Origin: Sporobolomyces roseus
Lineage: Eukaryota > Basidiomycota > Microbotryomycetes > Sporidiobolales > Sporidiobolaceae
Length of the DNA: 64,000 nucleotides
Assembly: GCA_016617785.1 (NCBI GenBank)
Contig: JADILM010000007.1
Location: forward strand, 1,302,001 to 1,366,000
Direction: 5' to 3'
Numbering within the stretch: position 1 is the first letter of the stretch; each line of letters begins with the position of its first letter. This document shows positions 32,158 to 42,925 of the stretch, one piece after another. The position numbers and the translations under genes are program-made. Under the pieces are notes generated by a model. That model made no database searches, had not been told where the DNA came from, and saw only the letters and a list, made by a program, of their open reading frames with translations.

Positions 32158-33517
32158 ATGACTACAGAGCTTGCTACAGGTCTCCCACTAATCCCAGTGT
32201 GAGTCCTCTCTCCCTCTCCTTCTCTCTCTCTTTTCCCCACTCTCGAATGTCTCTCGCCCTTTCTTCTCCTCTCCTTCTCCTCTGCACCTCCAGCTCCGAA
32301 ATCAGCTGACTCTCAACGATAAATTGTAGACCATGGGACGTTCAAGGACAAGGATGGATCTTTCCAATCTACAATCCCTTCTCTTCAACTCCGATTCCGC
32401 AATCTCTTCCTAAAGCAGCTTATGCAGACTTTGAGAGAGGGACAAAGTTCGATATGACAGAGAGGTATCATGGTGGAGTGGGAATGGTCATGATCATTAG
32501 GTGAGTTTGAACTCGAATTTCGCAACTTCTGCCTGCTTTACGAATGCTGATGTTGGGATTCTCTGACCATCTCACAGATACGAAGAAGGACCTGGTGAGT
32601 AACGATGTCGAATCCACTCCAGCCAATTCAGCTAACAGTGGATTTGAGCCATCGTACCTCAGCTGGACCTTATGATGAATTACTCTATATTCCCGGTCTT
32701 TTCTCGAAAGAGGACAAACCGAGCGAGTACTTCCTGACGACGACGAGAATCTACGTCTCGACAGATGTATCAGTAGCAAAGTGAGTCGACGATTCATCTC
32801 CAGTCACTCGGTATTGCGAAAGTGCTCTCGCCAGTTTGCAGAAGCTGGGTTCGAGCGTGCGATCACTGACTGGATTTTCTCTGCCACTCACAGTGGTAGG
32901 AGGGAATGGGGAATACCAAAGTGAGTCAAAGTAGAATATCGAAGCTTTCTCTTGAATCTTCAAGCTCAGCTCGCGCTCACAGACATCGAGCCAACTTCAC
33001 CTTCAGATCTCTCCCTCATTCGTCAAAGATACATCTCACCGTCTCTCACCCTACCTCTCCAACTCCTCAGCCATTCTTCTCCGCCGTCCTCTCCGATTCG
33101 AAGCTCACTCCTTTCCCTCTGCCCGTCTCGACTTCCTGGCTCTCCTGGCCAGTCTCAAAGTGGCTGATGGATGGCTACGTTCCAACTCTTATTCAACCGC
33201 CTCTCTCTTCTGCTCGAGACGAACCAGAGAAAGCAAAGTCTACTCTCACAAAAACGAATCAAACCATTTCAGCTTTCACCGGAAGTCAAGGCAATAAAAC
33301 TCTAGCTTTCACTCCCTCTTCTACAGGATGGTCGAAACTGTTGTACCTTGAAGTGAAGGCGCCAGAAGGAGCAACTAGTGAGGAGGATTGGCGAGGATTC
33401 GGAGACGGGAAAGGGTTTCCAAAGTTTGAGGTTGCGAAAGAAGGGATCATTGGGGGTAAGGGAGTGAGATTGACGAGTTTCAAGATGCATATACCTGCGG
33501 GAGTTGTCGTCGAGTAG
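32158..33517 (+). CDS. acetoacetate decarboxylase-fold protein (right copy)
   Basis: The 302-residue protein has exons 32158-32198, 32330-32500, 32578-32594, 32663-32780, 32894-32920 and 32983-33517. It shares all landmarks of the left copy, including IFPIYNPF, YHGGVGMVMIIRYEEGP, DELLYIPGLFSKED, IYVSTDVSVANGRREWGIPK and KMHIPAGVVVE at the end. Residue differences from the left copy are mostly conservative (for example AGPYDELL against GGPYNELL), which suggests both are under constraint. Exons 3 and 5 are only 17 and 27 bases. It follows the sugar transporter by about 325 bases on the same strand, but no functional link is shown. Confidence 0.77.
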
Positions 33518-34094
33518 TCACGGTTTCAAAGTGCTTTCGAGGATTGAGAAGAGGTTTGAATCGGCAGGTCCGCTAGAAACTCGTCTGCTTTCTCTTTCTC
33601 GTTGCAATTGGCGTTTGATCTCCTATCAGCTGAGGATGCCGTGAGCTGACTAGGGAAGAGAGAGAGAAGGGAAGAAAGAGAAGAGAGTTCAATCCTTTGC
33701 CTTCTCAAGACGAATTTCGCAAGATTACTTTCTCAAGCTTGAATCCCTTTTGCAAGCTACTCAGTTGACTCTTTCCTCCTGACCTCTCGTAGGCATCCCG
33801 TTAAACGCGTCGTGAGTCAAACAGAGCTTCCCTTCGATCGAACCCTTTCAATGAATTGATCGAGTCGAGTCGAAGTTGTCGAGTCGACTTCAGAGATCCA
33901 CTTTCGAGACGCTTCGTAAGCAACAGATCGTTGACTCGACGACGTAAAGAGCATAAGAATGGAACGAATAAACGAGACTGCTTTCTCCCTTTCCTTCACT
34001 CACTTTATCTTCTCTCTCCTCTCTCCTCTCTCCTCTTCGCAACATTCTCGGCTCAGCTTCTTCCCTCGTCAACAACACTTCCATCGACTTAACA
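33518..34094. other. intergenic within right repeat arm
   Basis: Non-coding flank, the inverted counterpart of 18274-18863. No gene is supported. Confidence 0.6.
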
Positions 34095-34672
34095 ATGCTC
34101 AACCGCACTTCCTCTTCTTCCTCCACCAACTCTGCCTTAATGAAATCGAACAAATTCACAGTGAGCTTCGAATGCCTTTGTCGCCCTCCGTATCTCTTAC
34201 TAACGACTCTCTACTCCACAGACCTCCCTCCGTCGACTCTTCTCGAAGCATGAAGACTCGGTTTCAAGCGAGTCGACTAGGCTGATCGAGAAAGAACAAG
34301 CTCCCTATGACGCCTTTACTGAAATCAAGGCTTTGAACGCTCGTCACGGTCACCCCTCTGTTCAAGTGAGTAGCTCGTACGCTCGAGAGTACTCAAGACC
34401 TGACTGACGATACACAATGACTCCACAGGCTCACTTCGTCAAACCGTCCAAAAAATCACCTTCGAAATCCAAACTCGAATCTAAACCTACCTCGTCCTCA
34501 CTTCCCTCTACTCCCCCTCCTCCTCATGACGCTTTCGAGGCTATCATGAGGATCAACGCTCGATCTGGTCATCCCTCTGTACAGGTAAGCTCCCTCTGAA
34601 CTCGATCGGACTCATACGGAAATAAACTGATTCGAGCTCTGCGACGCTGTATAGGCTCAATTCGTTCGATGA
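34095..34672 (+). CDS. 127-residue GHPSVQ small protein (right copy)
   Basis: Exons are 34095-34160, 34222-34365, 34429-34584 and 34655-34672, with the same lengths as the left copy. The order is a Ser-rich start (MLNRTSSSSSTNSALMK), a basic segment (LRRLFSKHED), the first unit ending ALNARHGHPSVQ, a Lys/Ser/Pro linker, the second unit ending RINARSGHPSVQ, and a short AQFVR tail from a six-codon last exon. The family is unknown to me. Conservation of the two units between the copies, while the linker drifts, suggests they are the functional part. Confidence 0.77.
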
Positions 34673-35445
34673 ACGATATTTGAACTCGGCAATCAACAGC
34701 ATAACTATGGTCACCGCACACCGGTCAATCCAACATCCTACGGTCACACTGCGCGACGGACAGTCGTTTCTCGAAAAAGTCGAAATGGGTCAACGTTCGA
34801 TACTGTGGCTAGTCGTCGAATCCCTCATCTCGCTCAAACCAGCTATTCGTCTACAGCTCTCGCTGCGACACCAGCTTACCGCTCAATAGTAAGGCACCTG
34901 TACTTTCGTATTTCTACTCTTTCGCTTGTCTACTGTAAACATCTCTTCGTTGTCTTTTTCCACCAAGTCATCACTCCACGGTCGAAGTCTCGAGAGTAGG
35001 AGAGAGTGCACACGAGAACGAGTTTCCAGCGAAGTGTACAGAAAGATGAAAGAACGACTGCAAAAACACAGAACTGAAATGTTCGAAAAGCATAGAGGAA
35101 GGAGGAATGGCACAGACGACGACGAAAAGTAGCTTCTATCGGTACTGCAAGTGGGAGGAAGAGGGAGGTTTGTCTAGTAGTGCGCAATGCGAGAGATTCG
35201 GAAAATTCGGCTAGAGTAAAGGAAAAGATAGAATACGAAGAGAACAGATGAATACGACGAAGGACCTGCGACGAAGTGTAGGAGGTCGAGACAGAGAAGA
35301 CAGAAAGACAGAAACAGAGAAACGAAAACCAGGGTCTACGATAGAGGAGGAAAGGGGAGGCGGGATTTGCGAAGGGACGAGAAGATGCGAGGGCACAGAG
35401 GAGAAGGGTCGGGGAAGAAGGAGAGGATGAAGAGTCGAAAGGTGT
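34673..35445. other. intergenic, no confident gene
   Basis: The first 130 bases still belong to the repeat. One frame reads GNQQHNYGHRTPVNPTSYGH and stays open for about 60 codons, so a former downstream exon is possible. The rest is the 3' flank of the UDP-glucose dehydrogenase gene. Confidence 0.4.
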
Positions 35446-37755
35446 TTAGAGGTTTTCACCTTTACCAATGGTGAAGACTTTGAAGCCGATACTTCTCAAG
35501 GCGTCGGAATCGAGGATACCTCGTCCGTCGAATACCATCGCTGGTTTAGACATCGAGTCGTAGATGGATGCCCAGTCGAGTTGCTTGAATTCGTCCCACT
35601 GTTCAATGTAGCGAGATTCGTTCAGTTGGGATCAGGCAAGAGGAGGGGGATTATGCCGAGCTTACTTCGGTGAGAACGCAGATACCTTCAGCTCCGACAC
35701 AAGCTTCCATAGCTGACTTGCAGACCGTAACTTGCTTCTTGACTGCGAGAGAGTACAAAAAGCGAATAGGGTCAGAATAGGAGGATCCCGAAAAAGAGAA
35801 AGAGGATACGAGCTCACCAGCTTCCGAGTCGTCCACAACACCAGGTTCAGTCAAGTCGAGGAAGATTTGACGTTCAGGTACTTTAGGGTCGTAGATCGAG
35901 ATTTTGGCAGATTCTTGTCGGAAGAACCTGCATACGGTAGCAGAAGGAGTTTCACGTGTATCTCCAGTATCCTGATACACGTTCGCCCATTCAGCTTGAA
36001 TGAAGAAGCTGGAGATAGGGGGAAAGAAGCGAACCTTTTTGAAAGCGAATCCGAGGACTGCGAGTTTCTTGTTGGTGATAGTGTTGAACATTGACGAGAC
36101 AACGTTTTGTGCGAATCGTCGCTTTTGATATTCGTTCATAGTAGTGATCTGTAAGCCCAGCACCGCCTCTCATCAATGACAAGTCGATTGATGAAGGATG
36201 AGGCAGCGACTTACTTGTCTCCAGTAATCAGCTACTTCAGGTAAATGCAGACTCTCCGAAAGGTAGACCAAGTTGAGGATATCTTTTTGGAAACAACTTC
36301 CACCGAACCCAACCGAAGACTTGAGGAATTTTGAACCGATTCGAGAATCTAATCCGCAAGCGAACGCTACTTCGTCGACATCGGCACCGGTAGCTTCGCA
36401 GATCGCTGAGAGGGCGTTGATGGATGAGATACGTTGAGCTAGGAGAGCGTTGGCGGCCTGTGCCAGGAAACATTTCTTCGATCAGCCTTCGTGACGAAGC
36501 AAAATCGCAGAGAAAGCTTCGAACGCACGAGTTTGGATAATTCAGAGGACCAAAGACCGGTAGTGACGACCTTTTCCTTTGGTACCCAATTCGCGTAAAC
36601 CTCGACCAGCGCCTTCTGAGCCGCTCTACCTTCTGGAGTCGAAAGGGATCCAATCAAGACTCGATCAGGAGCGTCCAAATCTTTGATCGCGGTACCTTCA
36701 GCGAGGAACTCTGGGTTCGAGAGGATATCGAATCGGAGTCCGGGTCGAGAATTGGCTTCGAGAATCGTTCGCATCGATTGAGCGGTTCGACAAGGGACAG
36801 TTGATTTTTCGACGACGATTTTGGAGGAAGTAGCGACAGAGGCGATTCGTCGGGTACATAATTCAACGTAGCTGTGGATCTCAAGGATAGATTCATTCAG
36901 CCGGTGAGAGAGGCGGAATTAGAGACCTCGTGAGACTCACAAGAGATCCGCAGCGTATCCAGCTCCAACACCACTCTTTTTCGTAGGAGTGTTGACAGAA
37001 ACAAAGATCAAATCTGCTTCGATGATGGCCTTGTCGATCTCTGTACTGAAGAACAAGTTCTTTCCTCGACACTTTTTGACAATTTCTTCCAATCCAGGTT
37101 CGTAAATCGGTAAGGAATCAGAGTTCCACGCGTTGATACGGTCGGCGTTGACATCGACGATGGTTACTTGAATATGAGGACACTTGTTGGCGATCATTGA
37201 ACATGCTGTAAGTGAGAACGATCAAGTTAGTTGATTTGAACTTGCGGAAACGGTTCGATTGATTCTTCTGCTCCATTCGACTCTTTCTCACTGTGAGTTC
37301 TTCCCTTCAGTCATCTCATCGACGCTCCTACCCTCTTCCACGTAGAATGCCCTTCTGAAAAAGCTATTCCCCATTGTTCCGCACACTCCCTGTCAACCCT
37401 CCTCATGAAAGCAGTCCCATCCCTTGAGGCCAGTAGCTTCATGGCTAATAGCCCTCTCCAACAACAGCTCGATAGAAAATCAAGAGTGCACGTTCGAAGT
37501 GTCGTAAATCATGCGAAGTTGAGTGGGCCCCGAAATTGAATCCACTAGTCTTCCCTCGAGGTTGTCGCTATAAGAGGAGAAGTGTAGCTTACTTGGACCT
37601 CCAACGTAACCTGCACCGATACAAGCAATCTTCTTGACGTTCTATTGTTCGGGGAGAGAAGGAGAAGAGTAGTTTAATTAACGCGTTTCGACGTAGCCCT
37701 TTTTGTGGGTGAGAGAGAGGGAAGGACAGCTTACGACGGGGATGGGAGTGGACAT
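35446..37755 (-). CDS. UDP-glucose 6-dehydrogenase
   Basis: The 472-residue enzyme oxidises UDP-glucose to UDP-glucuronate in the cytosol with two NAD, feeding capsule and wall polysaccharides. Exons are 37735-37755, 37593-37641, 36941-37205, 36529-36871, 36215-36457, 36035-36148, 35818-35971, 35666-35742 and 35446-35598. The Rossmann motif [16 protein letters not shown] is split by an intron. Also visible are [51 protein letters not shown] with the catalytic cysteine, and the [11 protein letters not shown] second domain. The C terminus reads [20 protein letters not shown]. The second intron is about 387 bases, far longer than its neighbours. Confidence 0.93.
37206..37592 (-). other. unusually long intron in the UDP-glucose dehydrogenase gene
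   Basis: Bounded by a GTAAGC donor and a CAG acceptor. It is four to eight times the length of other introns here. Flanking exons join to the conserved GYVGGPTC motif, so no coding exon is missing. What it contains is not known. Confidence 0.75.
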
Positions 37756-37992
37756 TATGGCGGATGGTTCAAGTATTTAGGGGAGAAGGGAGAAGGGAGT
37801 GGAGAGAAGGACGGAGCGAAATGAACGCGATGGAATAGATTTGCTCTATCTCTATTTAATTGGGTCTCTCCCTTTCTCTCCATTCCGCTTTTTGTTGTCT
37901 CTCTCGCCAAGTTGGTCCGAAGCAGTACAAAGGAACTCCTAGACAGTCTCTGATTCTCCCCGTCTCTCGTTTCTCCCGTTCTCTTCGGTGCC
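37756..37992. promoter_or_regulatory. divergent UGD/LSM8 intergenic region
   Basis: Both genes start here and face away from each other, so about 240 bases must hold both promoters and the LSM8 leader. It is very CT-rich on the plus strand. Confidence 0.5.
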
Positions 37993-38622
37993 AGTAAATT
38001 CCTCCTTCATCTCGCTTCATCTCCCTTCCTCGCTCGATCAAAGTGGAGCTGACCTTTGCCGGTTTATCCATGATTTAGTGAGCGCTTTAACGTCCTACGT
38101 CGACAGTAAGTCCCACCTCTCTTCTCTCAGTCAAGAATGACTTTGATTCTATCAACCTGTTCTCCTCTTAGCTCTCTCCACTAACTCACTCCGCTCAACC
38201 GCTGTATGAATCTCTGAAATAGAACAAGTATTAATCCTAACTCAAGACGGTCGAACAATAGTCGTTCGTTCCCGTCTTTCCCCTCTCTCCTCCTCTTCCA
38301 GAACTGATTTCGAGTTTGAGTGCAGGGTGAATTGAAAGGGTTCGATCAAACTACGAACGTGATCCTTTCGGGATCGACAGAACGAGTGTTTTCGACTGAA
38401 GAAGGAGTCGAAGAGGTTCCTTTGGGAGTTTATATTATTCGTGGTGATAACATCGTACGTTCTTCTCTCGACCACTGAATCCTCTTCGTGTCTTGACGCT
38501 CAGCTGATTCTTGGTCTTGGTGCAATGTACAGGCTTTGATTGGAGAGGTGGATACTGAAGTGGATGGTCAAATCGATTGGAGTACGGTGAAAGCTGAACC
38601 AATCGCAGAGGTGATACATTAG
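37993..38622 (+). CDS. LSM8: U6 snRNA-associated Sm-like protein LSm8
   Basis: The 95-residue protein matches LSm8, the subunit that directs the LSm2-8 ring to U6 snRNA in the nucleus. Exons are 37993, 38079-38105, 38223-38263, 38326-38454 and 38533-38622. The sequence runs SALTSYVDKQVLILTQDGRT (Sm1), then VGELKGFDQTTNVILSGSTE, then VPLGVYIIRGDN (Sm2) and a short tail ending EVIH. There is no ATG contiguous with SALTSYVD. The only start I can find joins an A at 37993, just before a GTAAAT donor, to TG at 38079 after a branch site and TTTAG acceptor. The start codon is therefore apparently split by an intron. Confidence 0.87.
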
Positions 38623-39254
38623 AGAGGAAGTGATCGAGTTAATCAGACTCAGGAGATTAGGAGAGGCGGAGGGAGAGAGAGGACAAGCGATCGTTAGGGG
38701 AGGGAAGGGGAACCAAAATCTTGCAAAAGTCGAGTGAACGAACTCGCTATACCTGTTCTTTTCGTTTTGGAATTTGTATCAACCCCTTGTTAATAGATGT
38801 ATAGAATGCACAGAATTCAAAATATGCAGTCCACTTGAGCGAGCGAGGTCTCGTTGTCGAGAACTCTGACACTTTCGCACTCTCGTTTCGACAACTGAAC
38901 TCGAGAGGGAAGGGAAGGAAATGCATTCCTGCTGTTCCGGTACGATAGATTGTGTTCAAGCGTGGGATAGTGAGGTAAGGGAAGTTACGGATTGAAAGGG
39001 CTGGAGTGAGTGAAATAACGACGAGTTAGAGAAAGAGAGGGAATGTGAAAAGCTTTTGTGGCGACAACAAGTAGAGGGAGAAGTATAGACTGAGTGAGAG
39101 GACGTAGAGAAGGTACGGAGCGGAAAGGGGAAGGGGGTACAGATAGGGGGGAAGGGGGGAAAGTGAGTGCGATGCGAAAACGAAAATGCGAAAGAGGTAA
39201 AACCCGAGTGAAGTGGAAGCGAGAGGGAACAAGCGGTGAGAGGGAAGATGAGGA
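38623..39254. other. intergenic between convergent LSM8 and RAD54
   Basis: Convergent 3' flanks. The plus strand is strongly purine-rich from 39000 on. A RAD54 tail could extend into this region if an alternative last intron is used (see the RAD54 entry). Confidence 0.5.
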
Positions 39255-42200
39255 TCAGGTAGAGATGACTGCGATTGATTCAGGACGACTGTTAGTGACG
39301 GAGAAATCGACGAATCGAACGCGAGAACAAGAAGTGAGATCGAGAAACGTACATTGGAAACAAGCAGTGACGCTTCCCAAACCAGTCTCAGCCCTCAACA
39401 AATCATCATGAATCTTCTCCAAACAATCCGAAGTGAGATGATTCCAGCTGTACTCCGATGAAATTTATCGACGCATGAGTTCGCCTCGCTCACAGACTCG
39501 TCGAGAGATCTCAGGGACGTACGTTGTAGTATCACCATAAAGCATAGCAGGAGCTTTAATCATTTGTTTCCCAGTCTCCTTGTTGCACCTCTTGCATTTG
39601 AACAAGTCGTGAGTTTGACAAGGTCTGTTGACGAAAGTGAAGAGTTCTCGCATGTTGTCTCCGGTAAAATGTCGTCCGATATCTTCTTTCGCATCGACGA
39701 TGCAGGACGAGAGGTTCTGTTTGTGAGATTGTCGTTGGAAGACTGCGAACGAGACAGTTTCGAGGTTAACTTTGGGAGAAGGGAGGGTGAAAGAAGGAAA
39801 CGCACTCTTCTCTTCGACAGTTCCAGCAGCGACAAATCGATAGACGAAACCTAATCAACGATGAAAGAGCGAGTTAGCGCTCTGATAGTAAAGGGAGAAG
39901 AGAAGAGAGTAAGATAAAACGTACAATCCTTCTTCTGACCGTCACGCCAAACACGAGCGAGGGCTTGCATATCCGAAGCAGGGTTCCAATCTGTACGCAA
40001 CAGACACTGCTTTCAATTTAGCGTCTTTGAAATGCTCGATTGAGAGCGAAGTGAAACGCACCAGGATCGAACAAGATCAAACGATTCGCACCGATCAAAT
40101 TGATACCACATCCACCAGCTTTCGAACTCAACAAGAAGATGAAGGCTTTTCCATCTGGATCGTTGAACTTGTCGACCAACTTCTGTCGTTTGTTCGTATT
40201 CATCGTTCCATCGAGTCGGAGTGAATCATAGCTGTACGAAACAATCGCCAAAATCAACTCAGATCGAGACGAATAGTGAGATGGAGAAGCGAAGACGTAC
40301 CGACGAAGAACACAGAGTTTCTCGAAGATGTCGAGAGTTTGAGTGAAATTGGAAATTAATACGATCTTATCGTTCCCTTCCGCTCTCATCTTGATCAACA
40401 TACTGTGCGGTTCGAAGAGCAAGCTTTCACTATCAGCTCGAGTAGCTAGTGAGTGAAGAGACAATCTCTGAAACTCACCGATCCAACACTGCCATTTTCC
40501 CACTCCACTGAGGATCCATCTTCATCCTCTTGTCCCTCGGATTGTAACCTTCAGGGAACACTGAATCAGCACCTGGCATATCTTCCTCAAAATTGACGAG
40601 ATCGGGGTGGTTGCAAAGTTTGCGAAGAATGCCGATAGCTTTAAGAGGTTGAGATTCTTTCCCTTTGATCAAAGCTTTCATTTCGGGAGTCTTCATGAAG
40701 TATTCGTAGAGTGCGTGTTGGAAGGGTGAGAGAGAACAGAAGACGACATGTTCATACTTGACGGGAACTGAGCGGTTTCCGTTTTTACGCATCAGCTTGG
40801 AAAACTCGAGGCTGAAAGAGAGAGAGAGAGAAAGAAAGAGTGCTCACGGTATTTACTGAGTAAATCGTTAGTCCTCCTAATGATGAACTTGTTAACCTTG
40901 ATCAACAAATCTTTTTGTGCTTGATCTCCCCTCTCCTTCTCCTTGTCACTAGCATCTCCATCTCTTCCTTTCAAAATCGGCATTTCGAACTCTTTGTGGA
41001 ATTGTTGTTTCGTTCCGAGGTATCCAGGATTGCAGAAATTGAGGAGCGAGAAGTATTCGTTGAGATCATTCTGTGCTTTCGAGAGCGCGGGTCAACACAT
41101 GAGAAAGAGAGAAAGAGGAGAGAGAAAACGAAAACTGACCTGAATAGGAGTACCGGTGAGGATTACTCGTCGTTTACAGTTGATCTGCATCAGTGAGGTA
41201 TAGGTGTTGTTCGCTATGAATCGATTCGTCGAGAGTCAGAATCGAGAACGGGAAGAAGCTAGAGAGGGAGAGACTAACTAGAATTCTTCAATCGATGACC
41301 TTCATCAGCGAGCAACAACCCAATCTCTGTACTCCCCAATTCATCCGTCAAAGTTCTCAACTTCTCATACGAAACAATCACGACTGTTCTCAATTTTGAC
41401 CCGTCCATCAGAACTTACTTTCGATCGATGAAGAAAGAGAAATTCGACGAACCAGGAGTAACGACACCTTTCCCTTTAGTCGAACACCATTGACGAATCT
41501 GACGTAAAAGAGCATCTCCAGTAACTTTCCCATCTACCGCAAGAGGAATTACTGCTCCTTCTCCCAACCATTTGACTACGTTCTCACCATTCACACCATC
41601 AGTATCATTGATAACAATTGATTGTGAGGGAGAGAGAGACGTACCTAACTCGTTCGCCCAATTCTTGACGAGTGAAGAAGGACAAACTACTATAGCTTTA
41701 TCAATCGCTTGTTTTCCGGGTAAAGGAGATTGTCGGAGTAGAGTCCACATCAATGCGATACATTGAAGCTACACTCAGGGAGGTAGCGAGTCAGCGAAAG
41801 AAACGAGAGAGAAGAGAAGAGAGGAGAAACGAACGGTTTTTCCTAATCCCATTTCATCGGCCATGATACACCTGCAAACGACAAGCGCATCTAGTCAGTC
41901 TTTGAGGGAGGGAGAGAGACTAGATAAGTAGATTCTGCCCACCCGAAAGCAGTTTCATCCGTCATTCCCGTCGTACAACGATACAAGAATTTAACTCCCT
42001 CGACTTGATGCGGCCTCAATTTCGTTCCGACGACTGGATCAATCACGACTGCGACTTTCTTGATCATTCCTTTCCTCTTCTCTTTATCTGCCAACCCCAA
42101 GATCTCTGCCAAACTCTTGTGAACTTTCCTCCTCTCCCTCTCCAATTCGTTTTGTAATTTCTCCTCATCTTTATCCCTCTCCAATTTCTCCCTCTCAATC

Positions 42201-42817
42201 CTTTCCAACTCCCTTTGCGCCTCGACGTCGTCGACGGTAGGATCCCATAAAACTATCGCGTGTTCTGCTAAAGGATTGTGTGCAGGTCTAGGAATATATT
42301 CTCCAGGTTGTCGAGTACCCAAACTTTTCCAACTCTGTTTCAAATCCAATATGACTCCTTTCTTCTTCATCCCCGGTAACCTGAACTTGTTGTCGATCGA
42401 ATCAGTCTTGGGTTTGTAAACTGGGAATTGTTTCGGAGGTGGAGGGGCGACATAACGATCTATGAATCCACCTCTTCCTGGTTTCTTCTTCTTGTCATCA
42501 TCGTCTGAATCTTCATTCTCTTTTCCCTTTCCTCCTTTCTTCGACTTCTTGGTCTTGGGTTCTCCGTCGGTAGGTTCGGAAAGTGCAGTTTCGTAGAAAT
42601 CGTTCTCTGTAAAGATTACTCTTGATCGCTTAGAAGAAGAAGAAGAGTTTGTTGAACGATTTCCTCCTACTTGACGAGAACGAGTAGAGGTAGTAGAGGT
42701 GGGTACTTTGAATGGTTTGAAATCTGGAGTTCCAAATGCCATTCCCGATTGATGAGGCAATTGATCTGGTCGTTTATCTGGATCTTGTTTGATGGATAGT
42801 AAGAAGGATTTCCTCAT
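39255..42817 (-). CDS. RAD54: DNA repair ATPase Rad54
   Basis: Rad54 is a Swi2/Snf2 translocase that works with Rad51 in homologous recombination. Fourteen exons run from 41943-42817 (exon 1) to about 39255-39447 (exon 14). Motifs in order: a basic N terminus with [17 protein letters not shown], the Q-like [13 protein letters not shown], motif I ([12 protein letters not shown]), [23 protein letters not shown] (the DEGH box), [23 protein letters not shown], then the second RecA lobe with [46 protein letters not shown] and [13 protein letters not shown] CxxCKRC-like segment follows. The 3' end is uncertain: reading through gives a stop at 39255, while a possible intron at 39352 would give a different, longer tail. 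Confidence 0.9.
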
Positions 42818-42925
42818 GGTGATTGACGCGACCGAGCTAGTTGAGATGAAAGAGAAAGAGAGAAACAAGAAATCAATCGAATCAATCGCGTAAACATTGG
42901 CTTCTCTCTCTTCACTCTTCAAGGA
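42818..42925. promoter_or_regulatory. short bidirectional RAD54/RAD52 promoter with two ACGCG cores
   Basis: Only about 108 bases separate the RAD54 and RAD52 start codons. ACGCG occurs at 42826-42830 on the plus strand and at 42887-42891 on the minus strand. ACGCGT-like MCB sites drive S-phase genes in ascomycete yeasts (established there). Their role here is an inference. Confidence 0.5.

Larger units (their letters stand above)
30530..34800. repeat. right arm of a large inverted duplication
   Basis: Inverted counterpart of 17560-21850. It holds transporter exons 7-14, the decarboxylase-like gene and the 127-residue gene, all intact. Because the transporter is complete here and truncated on the left, this arm most likely represents the source copy. 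Confidence 0.9.

Noticed and set aside
17560..34800. The inverted duplication as a simple assembly fold-back
   Set aside because: The arms differ by many substitutions, indels and a splice-site change, which a fold-back artefact would not produce.
39026..39232. A hydrophobic minus-strand open frame downstream of RAD54
   Set aside because: It results from a purine-rich tract on the plus strand; it could only be a Rad54 tail through an unconvincing splice.
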